DNA of 39,842 bases from an uncultured Halieaceae bacterium (GTDB lineage: Bacteria > Pseudomonadota > Gammaproteobacteria > Pseudomonadales > Halieaceae). Where the stretch lies: NCBI GenBank assembly GCA_913052635.1, contig CAJXDE010000007.1:1-39842 (forward strand), read 5' to 3'. This document shows positions 1-10,788 of the stretch, one piece after another. How positions within the stretch are numbered: position 1 is the stretch's first letter; each line of letters begins with the position of its first letter. Below the pieces are notes generated by a model. That model searched no databases and was not told the DNA's origin. It saw only the letters and a program-made list of their open reading frames with translations. The position numbers were made by a program, and so were the translations under genes.

Positions 1-919
1 TGGCGCGCAGGTGTTTCAGGGTCGCCGCCGACTTGCCCTCCAGTGCCGCCAGTGCTCGAGCGCTACGCACCAGAGTGAGTTCACCTCGCAGGCCGTCGGT
101 GCCCAGTGCCAGGCAGAGCTTGGCTGCGGTTTCCAGCAGCACGGCGGGGGTGTCTACATCGTCGAGTTGATCACGTGCGACCTGAATCTTTCGCCGCAGC
201 GCACTCTCTTTGCGCGCCCATTTTTTGCGAAAGGCAGTGCGGTCCTGATCAAAGGCTTCTCGTAGGCGAATGATTTTGACTCGAGTTGGCACATCGCCCG
301 GCGTCCGGACATCGATCGAGAGGCCGAATCGATCCTGAAGCTGCGGGCGGAGCTCTCCCTCTTCGGGGTTGCCGCTGCCGACCAACACAAACTGGGCAGG
401 GTGCCGCACACTCAGCCCCTCCCGTTCGACCACGTTCTCTCCGGAGGCGGCCACGTCGAGGAGTGCGTCCACGATATGGTCCTCCAGCAGATTGACCTCG
501 TCCACATAAAGAAAACCGCGGTTGGCCTGTGCCAAGAGACCGGGTTGAAACGCTTTCTCGCCGCTAACGAGTGCGCGCTCAATATCCAAAGCGCCGACTA
601 CGCGATCTTCCGTAGAGCCTAATGGCAGGTCGACAACGGGAATGGTGACGGCCTTGGCGTCCGGCGTATCTGAGGGTTTGCCGCACTGCGCACAGAGTCC
701 TGGTCGTGGCGACATCGGGTCGCATTGGTATAAGCAGCCGCTGACCACGTCGATTTTTGGGAGAAGTGCTGCGAGCGCTCGGATCGTGGTGGACTTGCCC
801 GTACCCCGCTCGCCCAATACCAGCACCCCGCCAATGCCCGGATCGACAGCGGCGATCGTCAGCGCGCGCTTCATGTCGTCCTGCCCGACAATCGCGGTGA
901 ACGGATAAGCGATACTCAT
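1..919 (-). CDS. bchI: Magnesium chelatase ATPase subunit I, 3' end cut by window edge
   Basis: This is the AAA+ subunit of Mg-chelatase. Together with BchD and BchH it inserts Mg2+ into protoporphyrin IX, the committed step of bacteriochlorophyll synthesis. Translation from ATG at 919 begins MSIAYPFTAIVGQDDMKRAL. A Walker A motif GERGTGKST lies at about residues 36-44. The BchI hallmark stretches VDEVNLL and VGSGNPEEGELRPQLQDRFG follow. The reading frame is open to base 1 and ends in RALAALEGKSAATLKHLRA, which resembles the family's C-terminal helices, so only roughly the last 30-40 residues are missing. It is transcribed leftward, and bchD presumably lies beyond the window. It diverges from the hydrolase at 1022 across a 102 bp gap. 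The identification is firm. Confidence 0.96.
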   Translation of the reverse strand, partial: MSIAYPFTAIVGQDDMKRALTIAAVDPGIGGVLVLGERGTGKSTTIRALAALLPKIDVVSGCLYQCDPMSPRPGLCAQCGKPSDTPDAKAVTIPVVDLPLGSTEDRVVGALDIERALVSGEKAFQPGLLAQANRGFLYVDEVNLLEDHIVDALLDVAASGENVVEREGLSVRHPAQFVLVGSGNPEEGELRPQLQDRFGLSIDVRTPGDVPTRVKIIRLREAFDQDRTAFRKKWARKESALRRKIQVARDQLDDVDTPAVLLETAAKLCLALGTDGLRGELTLVRSARALAALEGKSAATLKHLRA

Positions 920-1021
920 GCAAGCCCCCTGCTGCGGCTGCGCGGATCTTCCTACGATCTGACCCTGAAGGTATGACTCAAGGACTACCCGTACAGCTGT
1001 CAAACAAACTATACTGTCTAC

Positions 1022-1975
1022 ATGTCAACTTTCATTGATATTTATAACATGGCTAAGCCACTGACGCCTGCTTTGGACGCGGAACAATTTGCCTTTTCAC
1101 TCAATGGGGGCGTGACGCTCCGGGGCTATCGAGGAGAGGTCACTAAGGGAGCACCATTGGTGCTGCTGCATAGCATCAACGCAGCGCCCAGTGCGATGGA
1201 AATGCGTCCCCTGTTTGAGCATTACCGAGACAAGCGTCCGGTGTGGGTCCCGGACCTACCCGGTTTTGGACTCTCGGACCGACCCGATGTGACCTACAGT
1301 TCGGGTCTCTATGCGCGGTGGTTAGCGGAGTGGCTCGAGAGCCTTGAGCAACCTGCCGATGTGGTGGCGCTGTCCCTCACTGGCGAGTTCATGGCGCGGG
1401 CGATTCTGGAGCAAGGTACCAAGGTGCGCAGCCTGTCGCTCATCTCACCCACTGGTATGGGGGTGCGTGTGCCACCCACGGCGCCGAACGGTTCGCGCGT
1501 GGATCGTTTCCTTTCTTCGCCTTTGGTCGGTCGACCGCTATTTCGTCTGCTAACCAGTAAGCCGAGTATTCGTTGGTTCCTCGGCCAGGCATTTGTCGGC
1601 ACAACGCCTGAGCATATGGTGCGTTATGCGCTGGAGACGACGAGTCAGCCCGGTGCGCACTACGCGCCGATCAAGTTTTTGACATTCAGTTTGTTCACCG
1701 AGCAGGCAGTGTCACGTCTTTATAGCCGGCTCAAATTGCCGTGTTTGGTGCTTTACGATCGGGACCCTAACATCGGGTTTGAACGTTTATCGGAGCTCAC
1801 TGAAGTGCACAGCCATTGGGCAGCCAAGCAACTCTCGCCCAGCCTCGGTCTGCCCCATTGGGAGCTCACTGCTGAGACCATTGAGGCGCTTGAGGATTTC
1901 TGGAAGCCGCCAGAGCAGGGCGCGATGTGCTCAGGCGATATCTCGGACCACGGCGTTTGCCGCGAGTCGGCCTGA
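1022..1975 (+). CDS. Alpha/beta-fold hydrolase in photosynthesis gene cluster
   Basis: This is a 317-residue alpha/beta hydrolase of unknown substrate. The nucleophile elbow reads VVALSLTGEF with the likely nucleophile Ser118. The canonical GxSxG glycines are replaced (L before the Ser, T after it), but the rest of the triad is present: LYDRDPN for the acid (D246 or D248) and LPHWE for His279. It sits between divergent bchI and convergent crtD. BchO, the hydrolase of the bchIDO operon, is a possible relative, but BchO normally follows bchD, so I do not use that name. ATG 1022 lies only a few bases after a TATACT -10-like hexamer (1010-1015). Translation might therefore really start at ATG 1049, or the mRNA may be nearly leaderless. 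The last 45 bases overlap the end of crtD on the other strand. Confidence 0.8.
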   Translation: MSTFIDIYNMAKPLTPALDAEQFAFSLNGGVTLRGYRGEVTKGAPLVLLHSINAAPSAMEMRPLFEHYRDKRPVWVPDLPGFGLSDRPDVTYSSGLYARWLAEWLESLEQPADVVALSLTGEFMARAILEQGTKVRSLSLISPTGMGVRVPPTAPNGSRVDRFLSSPLVGRPLFRLLTSKPSIRWFLGQAFVGTTPEHMVRYALETTSQPGAHYAPIKFLTFSLFTEQAVSRLYSRLKLPCLVLYDRDPNIGFERLSELTEVHSHWAAKQLSPSLGLPHWELTAETIEALEDFWKPPEQGAMCSGDISDHGVCRESA

Positions 1976-3418
1976 CAGCGTCGCCATCGGCACACCGGGC
2001 CCAGGGTGGACGCTTCCTCCCGACAAATACAAACCTCTGAGACGACTGCGAGCACCCGGTCGGGTGAAGCTCGACCAAATGCCATGCGAGGCGCCACCGT
2101 AAAGGGATCCGCCACTGCCCGGAAATCGCCCGTGCCAATCGTTAGGGGTGGTGCTAACACAGTCGCTGTCCCGAAAGCTGAGGTTCAGGCCGCATCGCTC
2201 CAGCACCGCAAGCGCATTGTCCCGTGTGCTTGCCACGTCATCATCGGACCAGCTCTGCCGATCCCCATCGGCGGGGGCGTTGACCAGCATGAGTAGCCGC
2301 TCTGATCCATTCAGCGACCCATTCGGGCCCCGGTCTTGGGCGCAGAGATACACCGTCGGCTTCGCAGGCACATTGCGCTCCTCAAAGATGGCGTTGAATT
2401 CGCTCGGGTAGTCTGACTCGAAGAAGACGTTGTGATGATCGAGATCAAAGCCAGAACTGCTGCCTTTAATGCACCAAGTCAGCGCAGAGAGCCCGCGCTG
2501 CTCTACTGATCGTGGTTTGACAGCCCGCATCGCCTCGCACCCTAGCTGCCCGGTGGCAAGCGCATTGGTGTCGCCATTGAAGACGACGACATCAGCGGGC
2601 AGTGAGGTGCCGTCTTCAAGGCGCACGCCGCAGGCCTTGTCGCCTTTTACCAACACCTCGCTAACGTGGGTGTTGAAATGCAGATCGATGCCTAGCTCGC
2701 GGCCGAGATCGGCCATGGCGGCGGCGAGTCGATGCATGCCTCCATCCACCAGCCAAACGCCTTCGAGCTCCACGTGGGCGATCAGCATCAGCGTGGCGGG
2801 CGTGCTGAGTGGCGAGGAGCCCACATAAGTGGCATAGCGGGCAAACAGTTGCCGCAGTCGCTCATCAGAAAAAAAGTCACCCAAGGCGCGCCATAAATTG
2901 GGCGCGGGTTTGGCCGCTATCAGCGAGCTGGGGTGATGTCGACGCAGGACGCGACCAACCAGCGTCACCGGGTCGGGCTTCGATGCGGTCATGAAAGTTT
3001 CAGAGAGCGTCTGATGAATACGCGCACTCTGCGAGTAAAAGCGCTCAAAGCCAATGGCGTCGTCTGTGCCGGCGAAATCCTCGATGGACTGGCGGGAGCG
3101 CTGCGCGTCGGGGTACAAGTCCAGCACCCCACCGTGACTCCAAGCGTGGCGGGCGATGATTGGGCTTTCCAGCAGTGTCAGCCGATCATTCAGGCAGGCG
3201 CCTGCATCGGCGAACAGTTGCTCGAAGATCGAGCGCATGGTCAGGACGGTAGGGCCGCCGTCGACCTCACGGTCATCGACAGCGCGCGTATGCATCTTGC
3301 CGCCGGGGGCATTCCCGCGCTCAAAGAGTGTGACCTGGAAGCCCGCGCGCGCCAGATCGATGCTGGCTGCCAACCCACCGGCACCGGCGCCGATCACAAT
3401 GGCGTGCTTGGCGCTCAA
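1931..3418 (-). CDS. crtD: Carotenoid desaturase, CrtD-type (1-hydroxycarotenoid 3,4-desaturase)
   Basis: This is a 495-residue FAD-dependent carotenoid desaturase of the CrtI/CrtD family. The N-terminal dinucleotide-binding motif VIGAGAGGLAAS (about residues 8-19) is followed by the family's FERGNAPGGKMHTR and VDGGPTVLTM stretches. The C-terminal LSGGSVHPGPGVPMA is the typical FAD-binding end of this superfamily. Length and the location beside bchI favour CrtD, which introduces the 3,4 double bond in the spirilloxanthin/spheroidene pathway, over phytoene desaturase CrtI. Substrate cannot be proven from sequence. The ATG at 3418 overlaps the stop of the upstream membrane-protein gene by 4 bases (ATGA), so the two are translationally coupled. 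Its 3' end overlaps the convergent hydrolase by 45 bases. Confidence 0.87.
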   Translation of the reverse strand: MSAKHAIVIGAGAGGLAASIDLARAGFQVTLFERGNAPGGKMHTRAVDDREVDGGPTVLTMRSIFEQLFADAGACLNDRLTLLESPIIARHAWSHGGVLDLYPDAQRSRQSIEDFAGTDDAIGFERFYSQSARIHQTLSETFMTASKPDPVTLVGRVLRRHHPSSLIAAKPAPNLWRALGDFFSDERLRQLFARYATYVGSSPLSTPATLMLIAHVELEGVWLVDGGMHRLAAAMADLGRELGIDLHFNTHVSEVLVKGDKACGVRLEDGTSLPADVVVFNGDTNALATGQLGCEAMRAVKPRSVEQRGLSALTWCIKGSSSGFDLDHHNVFFESDYPSEFNAIFEERNVPAKPTVYLCAQDRGPNGSLNGSERLLMLVNAPADGDRQSWSDDDVASTRDNALAVLERCGLNLSFRDSDCVSTTPNDWHGRFPGSGGSLYGGASHGIWSSFTRPGARSRLRGLYLSGGSVHPGPGVPMATLSGRLAANAVVRDIA

Positions 3419-4161
3419 GCGATACCCAACTTGCTGCGCAGCGGCCGGGTGACTACCCGCTGGTGATAGATAATCAACGCTAGACCCACAATGAGCGGTA
3501 ATGCCCAGAGACCGGGTTGTAGTGCTAGCTCAGGAATGAATCGCACAGCACCAAAAGCGAAAAACGCGGTGTACACCGAGATGCCCGCGCCGACGAGGCA
3601 CTTGATATGTTCCTTGATGCGGTCAGTCGGCAGGGGTTGGGGCTTGTAGATAAACCATAGATTGGTGGCTACGGTGGCAAAGCCGACCATGGAGATGCCC
3701 ATCATCATCGGCTCTGCGGCCATCACGCCCCTCACAAAGCAGTTGGTCGAGACCGCGGTCAGTAGCACCTGCGACAGCAGGTTGTGCCAGACGCGATTGC
3801 GCAGGTGATCGCGGCCATTGCGCAGACTGAGCCAGCCCTGCCAGGCTAGATTGACCGTCAGGGTGGCGAGGTAAAGCATCATCCAGCCAAAGATATTGGT
3901 AATGGCTTGCGGATCCGCGAAGATCGGGTGCGCTGCCAAATGCGGATGAGTGCCTGTGGGGTCAGACAATGTGGTGAGACTGATTGCTACAGCGGTAAGG
4001 CCCGTAGCGATCATCGACTGAACGAATAAGGTGCCGGCGCGACGATGCAGTACGCCACCTTTTTTCCCGACGATCGGAATCCACACGAAGATCAGGCCGA
4101 CCGTGCCGGTAGCGATGTGCAGGCCGACCAGCCATTCAAACAGTGTGTGGGTCGACACCAT
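3415..4161 (-). CDS. Seven-helix membrane protein resembling DUF2306
   Basis: This is a 248-residue polytopic inner-membrane protein of unknown function with about seven hydrophobic segments. The opening HIATGTVGLIFVWIPIV and GGVLHRRAGTLFV resembles DUF2306-type proteins; the match is from memory of the family pattern, not a search. The open frame extends upstream to 4242, but ATG 4161 is chosen because a GGGGGGAT ribosome-binding site precedes it and the protein then starts at the natural N-terminus, MVSTHTLFEW. It is upstream of and overlaps crtD by 4 bases, so it is probably expressed with the carotenoid desaturase. It diverges from the P450 across 44 bp. Conserved histidines in the first helices could bind a metal or heme, which is only a guess. 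Confidence 0.75.
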   Translation of the reverse strand: MVSTHTLFEWLVGLHIATGTVGLIFVWIPIVGKKGGVLHRRAGTLFVQSMIATGLTAVAISLTTLSDPTGTHPHLAAHPIFADPQAITNIFGWMMLYLATLTVNLAWQGWLSLRNGRDHLRNRVWHNLLSQVLLTAVSTNCFVRGVMAAEPMMMGISMVGFATVATNLWFIYKPQPLPTDRIKEHIKCLVGAGISVYTAFFAFGAVRFIPELALQPGLWALPLIVGLALIIYHQRVVTRPLRSKLGIA

Positions 4162-4205
4162 CAGATCCCCCCTCCATACTGCATTGATCGAGTCGGGACT
4201 GTGAG

Positions 4206-5585
4206 ATGAGCGCACCGGAGCTGTACATCCCACCCAAGCCACTGTCGCTGTGGTCGGTGGTCGCCCTTGCCCGCGTACTTTGGAAGGGCGACGGCAATCT
4301 GCTCGAGCTCCTCCCCGCGGCCGCCTATCACTTTGATGTCGGCAACCTGGGTTACTCCCGGCGCTCGACAGTGCTTTTCAACGAGCCCAACGCCGTGCGC
4401 GAGATCATGCGTGATGCTGAGGGGGTGTTCCCCAAGAGTGACCTGATGGTCAGTGCGCTGGAGCACCTGATCGGCGACAGTATTTTTGTGACCGATGGCG
4501 AGCGCTGGAAACGGCAGCGCGCGATGATTGATCCCGCCTTTTCGCACATGCGCATCAGCCACGCGTTTGGCGCGATGAAGGCGGCCGTTAACGACCACCT
4601 GCTGACGCTTGAAGAAAAGGCCGCGTCCGGAGAAGCGTTCTCCCTCGACCTGGCAATGAGCCACCTCACGGCAGATATCATCTGCCGCACCGTGTTTTCG
4701 ACGCCACTGCAGACCGGCGTGGCCGTGGACGTCTTCGAGGACTTCACGATGTTTGAGCGCTCTGCGGTGCAGGTCGACGTGTTGCGTCTGATCTTCAAGC
4801 CCGCCTGGAGCGATATTCCGCAGCCGCCGGAGGTACTTGCAGCCTGCGAGCGGATCCGTCGACACCTGGGGACGTTGGTTGATTCGCACCTCGATAACCC
4901 CGAGGCGTTTGATGACATCGCCAGTAGCGTCATCGCCGCGCGCGACCAGGAGACCGGCGAACCGTTCTCCCGCGAAGCGCTCATTGATCAACTGGGCGTC
5001 TTTTTTCTGGCCGGCCACGAGACCACCGCGAGCGCGCTGACCTGGGCGTTTTATATGTTGGCGGACCAACCCCACTGGATTGCGAGGCTGCGCTGGGAGA
5101 TCGCTACTGTCGTTGGCGATGCGCCGATGAGCTTTGAACACACTAAACAATTGCCCCTGACCAAGGCGTTTTTCAAAGAGACATTGCGGTTGTATCCTCC
5201 GATCACTTTCATGCCGCGAGTTGCACTGCGCGAGGCCACGGTGGGCGGTCGACGTCTGCGCAAAGGCGCGCTGGTGATGATTGCGCCGTGGACCCTGCAA
5301 CGACACCGTAAATGGTGGCCAGACCCCCACGCCTTCAAGCCCGAGCGATTCCTGCCCGAGCAGGAAGCGGCGTTGGTACAGGGCGCTTACATTCCCTTTG
5401 GTCAGGGGCCTCATACCTGTGTCGGCGCCGGTTTTGCGCAAACGGAAAGTGTATTGATTCTGGCCGAGTTGGTTCGCCGTTTTGATTGGTTGCTGGAGCC
5501 CGGCCAAACCGTGCGTCCCGCTGCGCGTATGACTACGCGGCCAGCTGACCAGGTCATGCTTCACGTTCGTCCCCCCGCGGCATAA
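4206..5585 (+). CDS. Cytochrome P450 in photosynthesis gene cluster
   Basis: This is a 459-residue soluble-type bacterial cytochrome P450. All diagnostic motifs are present: I-helix oxygen-binding AGHETT at about 269-274, ExxR as ETLR (E325-R328), and the heme-binding loop PFGQGPHTCVG with Cys405 as thiolate ligand. It is a monooxygenase needing an external electron donor; no dedicated ferredoxin reductase adjoins it. The position next to crtD and bchI suggests oxidation of a carotenoid or other pigment-related lipid, but this is inferred from context. It is divergent from the DUF2306-like gene and its last 32 bases overlap the ATP-grasp gene on the opposite strand. A long open frame on the minus strand across the gene is an antisense shadow. 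Confidence 0.94.
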   Translation: MSAPELYIPPKPLSLWSVVALARVLWKGDGNLLELLPAAAYHFDVGNLGYSRRSTVLFNEPNAVREIMRDAEGVFPKSDLMVSALEHLIGDSIFVTDGERWKRQRAMIDPAFSHMRISHAFGAMKAAVNDHLLTLEEKAASGEAFSLDLAMSHLTADIICRTVFSTPLQTGVAVDVFEDFTMFERSAVQVDVLRLIFKPAWSDIPQPPEVLAACERIRRHLGTLVDSHLDNPEAFDDIASSVIAARDQETGEPFSREALIDQLGVFFLAGHETTASALTWAFYMLADQPHWIARLRWEIATVVGDAPMSFEHTKQLPLTKAFFKETLRLYPPITFMPRVALREATVGGRRLRKGALVMIAPWTLQRHRKWWPDPHAFKPERFLPEQEAALVQGAYIPFGQGPHTCVGAGFAQTESVLILAELVRRFDWLLEPGQTVRPAARMTTRPADQVMLHVRPPAA

Positions 5586-6771
5586 TCGCCGTTTGCTCGG
5601 GGGTTTCCTGGCGGAACTCTTGTTGAAACCCCGGCTTAAACCAGTGCCAGGCGATATCACACTGACTGGCGTCGCCAATAGGTATCCGCTCGCGGATAGA
5701 TCGCCAGATAAATTCCCAGCACAGGGGTGTCATCAAGATAAAAGGTAGCGGGTCGCGCCACGACCAGACTGCATCCCGTGAGACGAATAAATCCCGCAGG
5801 CAGCGGATCAACTCGGGGATCTGAAATCGGAACAGGTGCTTGTAAGCTTCGGTGAGCGTGGAGTAGCTCCACTGCGCGCGCTTGCCAGCCGGGCTGATAG
5901 AGGGGGATCCGCTGGCCTCGCCCATGACCGCGGCGCCCAACCACGCCTCATCGATGAAGTGCACGCCGCTACTGAGCCGGGGATTACATTCGATGCCCCA
6001 AGGAATCCCGCTGCGGTCGAGAATGAAGTCGAAGCTCAGAAAACCGGTGACACCGGTGTCGGCGACGAATTGTTCAATCCATTGCTTGACCGAGAACGGC
6101 GTGGGCGCGCTCTGGAAGCCAACCGCCACTGTGCCACTGTAGGTGCTGCCCCGATAACTAGCCGTGGCTTTTACCTCGCCGGCTTCCACCCAGCTCAGTG
6201 TACACAGATGATTACCTTGAACTCTGCGTTGCAGGAGCATGTCTTGTGACGGCGGTGGCAGTGTGCTGCCCGGTGGAATGAAGGACACCTCGGTGCCAGA
6301 ACACCCGCGGCGCGGCTTAAGCACGCACTCGGTTTGGCGAATCAGCGACCGAGCCTCGCCATCGGCAGTGGTGTAGACAGAGGGGGCCGTCACGCCCCGG
6401 CTGATCGCATAGTTCACGAACGTTAGCTTGTCGTGCCACTGCGCGATCCACTCGGCCGACGGGCCCACGTAGCGCGAGGTAACTGGCAGGCGTGGGGCGA
6501 GGTTGGCGACGTGACAGACCTCCTCCGACGTCGGGATCACATCTGTCACGTTCTCGCGCTCGATAATGTCCAGGATATCCCGCTCCCACCCCTCCTTGTC
6601 GGTATTGGGTGAGGCGACCTGAAAAGTTTTGGCCACAGCGCGACTGACGGAGCAAAGCTGGCGCTTCATGGGGTCAGCCACGATGACCCGGACACCATGC
6701 TCATGCAGGCCCCGTGCCAGCGTCAGCGCCGCGGGAAAACGTCCAACTGTCAGTAATGCGGTTCTAGCCAC
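5554..6771 (-). CDS. ATP-grasp ligase of unknown substrate
   Basis: This is a 405-residue ATP-grasp protein, a family that typically joins a carboxylate to an amine or thiol via an acyl phosphate. The N-terminal Rossmann-like domain (LLTVGRFPAALTLARGLHEH) is of the carbamoyl-phosphate-synthase-like type. ATP-grasp signatures follow: HDKLTF near Lys115, VLKPRRGCSGTEV with Lys152, and the metal-binding ECNPRLSSGVHF with Glu261 and Asn263. The C-terminal ~120 residues are aromatic-rich (RDPLPFILMTPLCWEFIW) and could contact membrane or a hydrophobic substrate. The start is GTG at 6771, without an obvious strong ribosome-binding site. It is tail-to-tail with the P450 (32 bp overlap). A PpsR-type site and an AT-rich promoter region lie upstream. 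The partner molecule is unknown. Confidence 0.85.
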   Translation of the reverse strand: MARTALLTVGRFPAALTLARGLHEHGVRVIVADPMKRQLCSVSRAVAKTFQVASPNTDKEGWERDILDIIERENVTDVIPTSEEVCHVANLAPRLPVTSRYVGPSAEWIAQWHDKLTFVNYAISRGVTAPSVYTTADGEARSLIRQTECVLKPRRGCSGTEVSFIPPGSTLPPPSQDMLLQRRVQGNHLCTLSWVEAGEVKATASYRGSTYSGTVAVGFQSAPTPFSVKQWIEQFVADTGVTGFLSFDFILDRSGIPWGIECNPRLSSGVHFIDEAWLGAAVMGEASGSPSISPAGKRAQWSYSTLTEAYKHLFRFQIPELIRCLRDLFVSRDAVWSWRDPLPFILMTPLCWEFIWRSIRERIPIGDASQCDIAWHWFKPGFQQEFRQETPEQTAIMPRGDEREA

Positions 6772-9260
<2,489 letters not shown>

Positions 9261-9398
9261 ATCGCCAAAATCTGGCGCACTCCGAAAGCAGGTAAAGAGA
9301 ACCCCGTTCTGTGCATCTGTGCGTGACAGCTGTGCCTTGTGCTGGCACTCTGCGCGCCGTCACTAGTAATGCGCTGCAAATAAAGAGGAATAACATTC

Positions 9399-10775
9399 AT
9401 GGCCCGTTGGGAATGCATCGTCTGCGGACTGATTTACGACGAGAAAGAGGGCTGGCCCGAGGACGGCATTGCGCCCGGTACTAAATGGGAAGACGTGCCC
9501 GATGACTGGACCTGTCCGGACTGCGGAGTGGGCAAGGAAGATTTTGAGCTCATCCCCGGATCGGATGAGGGTGTCGGGGCTGAAGAATCCGAAGAATCGG
9601 CGGCGTCCGGCGAAGTAAACGCGCGTTCCGTCGTGGTCATTGGTTCTGGGTTGGCCGGCTATGGCTTGGTGCGCGAGCTGCGTCGCAAGGATGAAGCCGT
9701 CTCCATCACGGTGCTGACCTCCGACGGCGGCGAAGGCTACTCCAAGCCGATGATCTCAACGGGCTACACCAAGGATCTCAGCGCCGACAAATTGGCGGCG
9801 CAAAGTGCCGAGGAATTGGCGGAGCAGTTGAACGTGGCTGTCCGCACCCGCACCCGGGTCGCGAGTATCGATACCCAGACGCAAATGGTGCACCTTGAGG
9901 GAGGAGAGGCGCTGCCCTACAGCGAGTTGGTGCTGGCACTGGGGGCCGAGCTGATTCGACCGCCTATTGGCGGCGATGCAGCTGGGGACGTGCTCGGCGT
10001 GAATGACCTCGACGACTACCGACGCTTTCAGGATCTGCTGGCCGCCAAGGGCGCCAAGAAAGTGGCCATCATCGGCGCCGGACTCATCGGCTGTGAGTTC
10101 ACCAACGATCTCTTGAATGGGGGTTTCACTGTTGAGGCAGTGGACCCTATGGGTTGGTGCTTGCCGACACTGTTGCCTGAGCAGTCCGGGCGGGCAGTGC
10201 AGGCAGCCCTCGAAGAGAAGGGCGCCACCTTCCATTTTGGTCCGCTCGCCACTGAGGTGAACAGCGCGGGCGATGGTTATGCTGTCACCTTGAATAACGG
10301 TGACACCATCGAGGCGGACGCGGTCCTGTGTGCGGTCGGTGTGAGACCGCGCACCACATTGGCCAGTGATGCGGGCATTGAGGTGAATCGCGGCATCGTT
10401 ACAGATCGGCAGCTGCGCACCAACGCACCCAACGTATATGCCATGGGCGATTGCGCCGAGGTGGCCGGACACGTGCTGGTGTACGTGGCACCGCTAATGG
10501 CAGCGGCGCGTGCATTGGCCGCAACGCTGGCGGGTGAGACGACCGATGTCAGCTATCCCGCGATGCCGGTGGCGATCAAAACACCAGCCTGTCCCGTGGT
10601 GGTCTCCCCACCCGCTAGAGACGCAGAAGGCGAGTGGTTCTTTGAGGGCGATGCGCCCGACATCAAGGCGCTGTTCCGATCCGGCGCAGGCGATCTTTTA
10701 GGCTTTGCATTGACCGGCCAGGCGGTGAAAGAGCGTATGGCGCTAGCCAAGGAATTGCCCGCGATTCTCGGCTGA
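9399..10775 (+). CDS. Rubredoxin fused to NAD(P)H-rubredoxin reductase
   Basis: This 458-residue protein carries an electron-transfer pair on one chain. Residues 1-53 are a complete rubredoxin with iron ligands Cys6, Cys9, Cys39 and Cys42 (ECIVCG and TCPDCG). An acidic, flexible linker (about 55-73, rich in Glu and Ser) leads into a FAD-dependent reductase of the AlkT/RubB class, with VVVIGSGLAGYG near residue 78, an NADH-binding VAIIGAGLIGCEF, and a late FAD motif NVYAMGDCAEV. It should pass electrons from NAD(P)H through FAD to its own rubredoxin, and then to an oxygenase or peroxide/oxygen reductase that is not encoded nearby. The ribosome-binding site is AAGAGGA. It ends 13 bases from the convergent transaldolase gene. 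Confidence 0.92.
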   Translation: MARWECIVCGLIYDEKEGWPEDGIAPGTKWEDVPDDWTCPDCGVGKEDFELIPGSDEGVGAEESEESAASGEVNARSVVVIGSGLAGYGLVRELRRKDEAVSITVLTSDGGEGYSKPMISTGYTKDLSADKLAAQSAEELAEQLNVAVRTRTRVASIDTQTQMVHLEGGEALPYSELVLALGAELIRPPIGGDAAGDVLGVNDLDDYRRFQDLLAAKGAKKVAIIGAGLIGCEFTNDLLNGGFTVEAVDPMGWCLPTLLPEQSGRAVQAALEEKGATFHFGPLATEVNSAGDGYAVTLNNGDTIEADAVLCAVGVRPRTTLASDAGIEVNRGIVTDRQLRTNAPNVYAMGDCAEVAGHVLVYVAPLMAAARALAATLAGETTDVSYPAMPVAIKTPACPVVVSPPARDAEGEWFFEGDAPDIKALFRSGAGDLLGFALTGQAVKERMALAKELPAILG

Positions 10776-10788
10776 ATTAGCCAAACCG

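Noticed and set aside
998-1015. A second TGT-N12-ACA site between bchI and the hydrolase
   Set aside because: The right half reads ACT rather than ACA, so it is one base off and was not listed as a separate operator.
1022-1975. Naming the hydrolase bchO
   Set aside because: BchO normally follows bchD, and the nucleophile elbow here is atypical; fold and context alone do not settle it.
4161-5678. A 505-codon open frame on the minus strand opposite the P450
   Set aside because: It covers a clearly genuine P450 and is rich in Arg, Gly, Gln and His as expected for an antisense frame in GC-rich DNA, with no recognisable motif.
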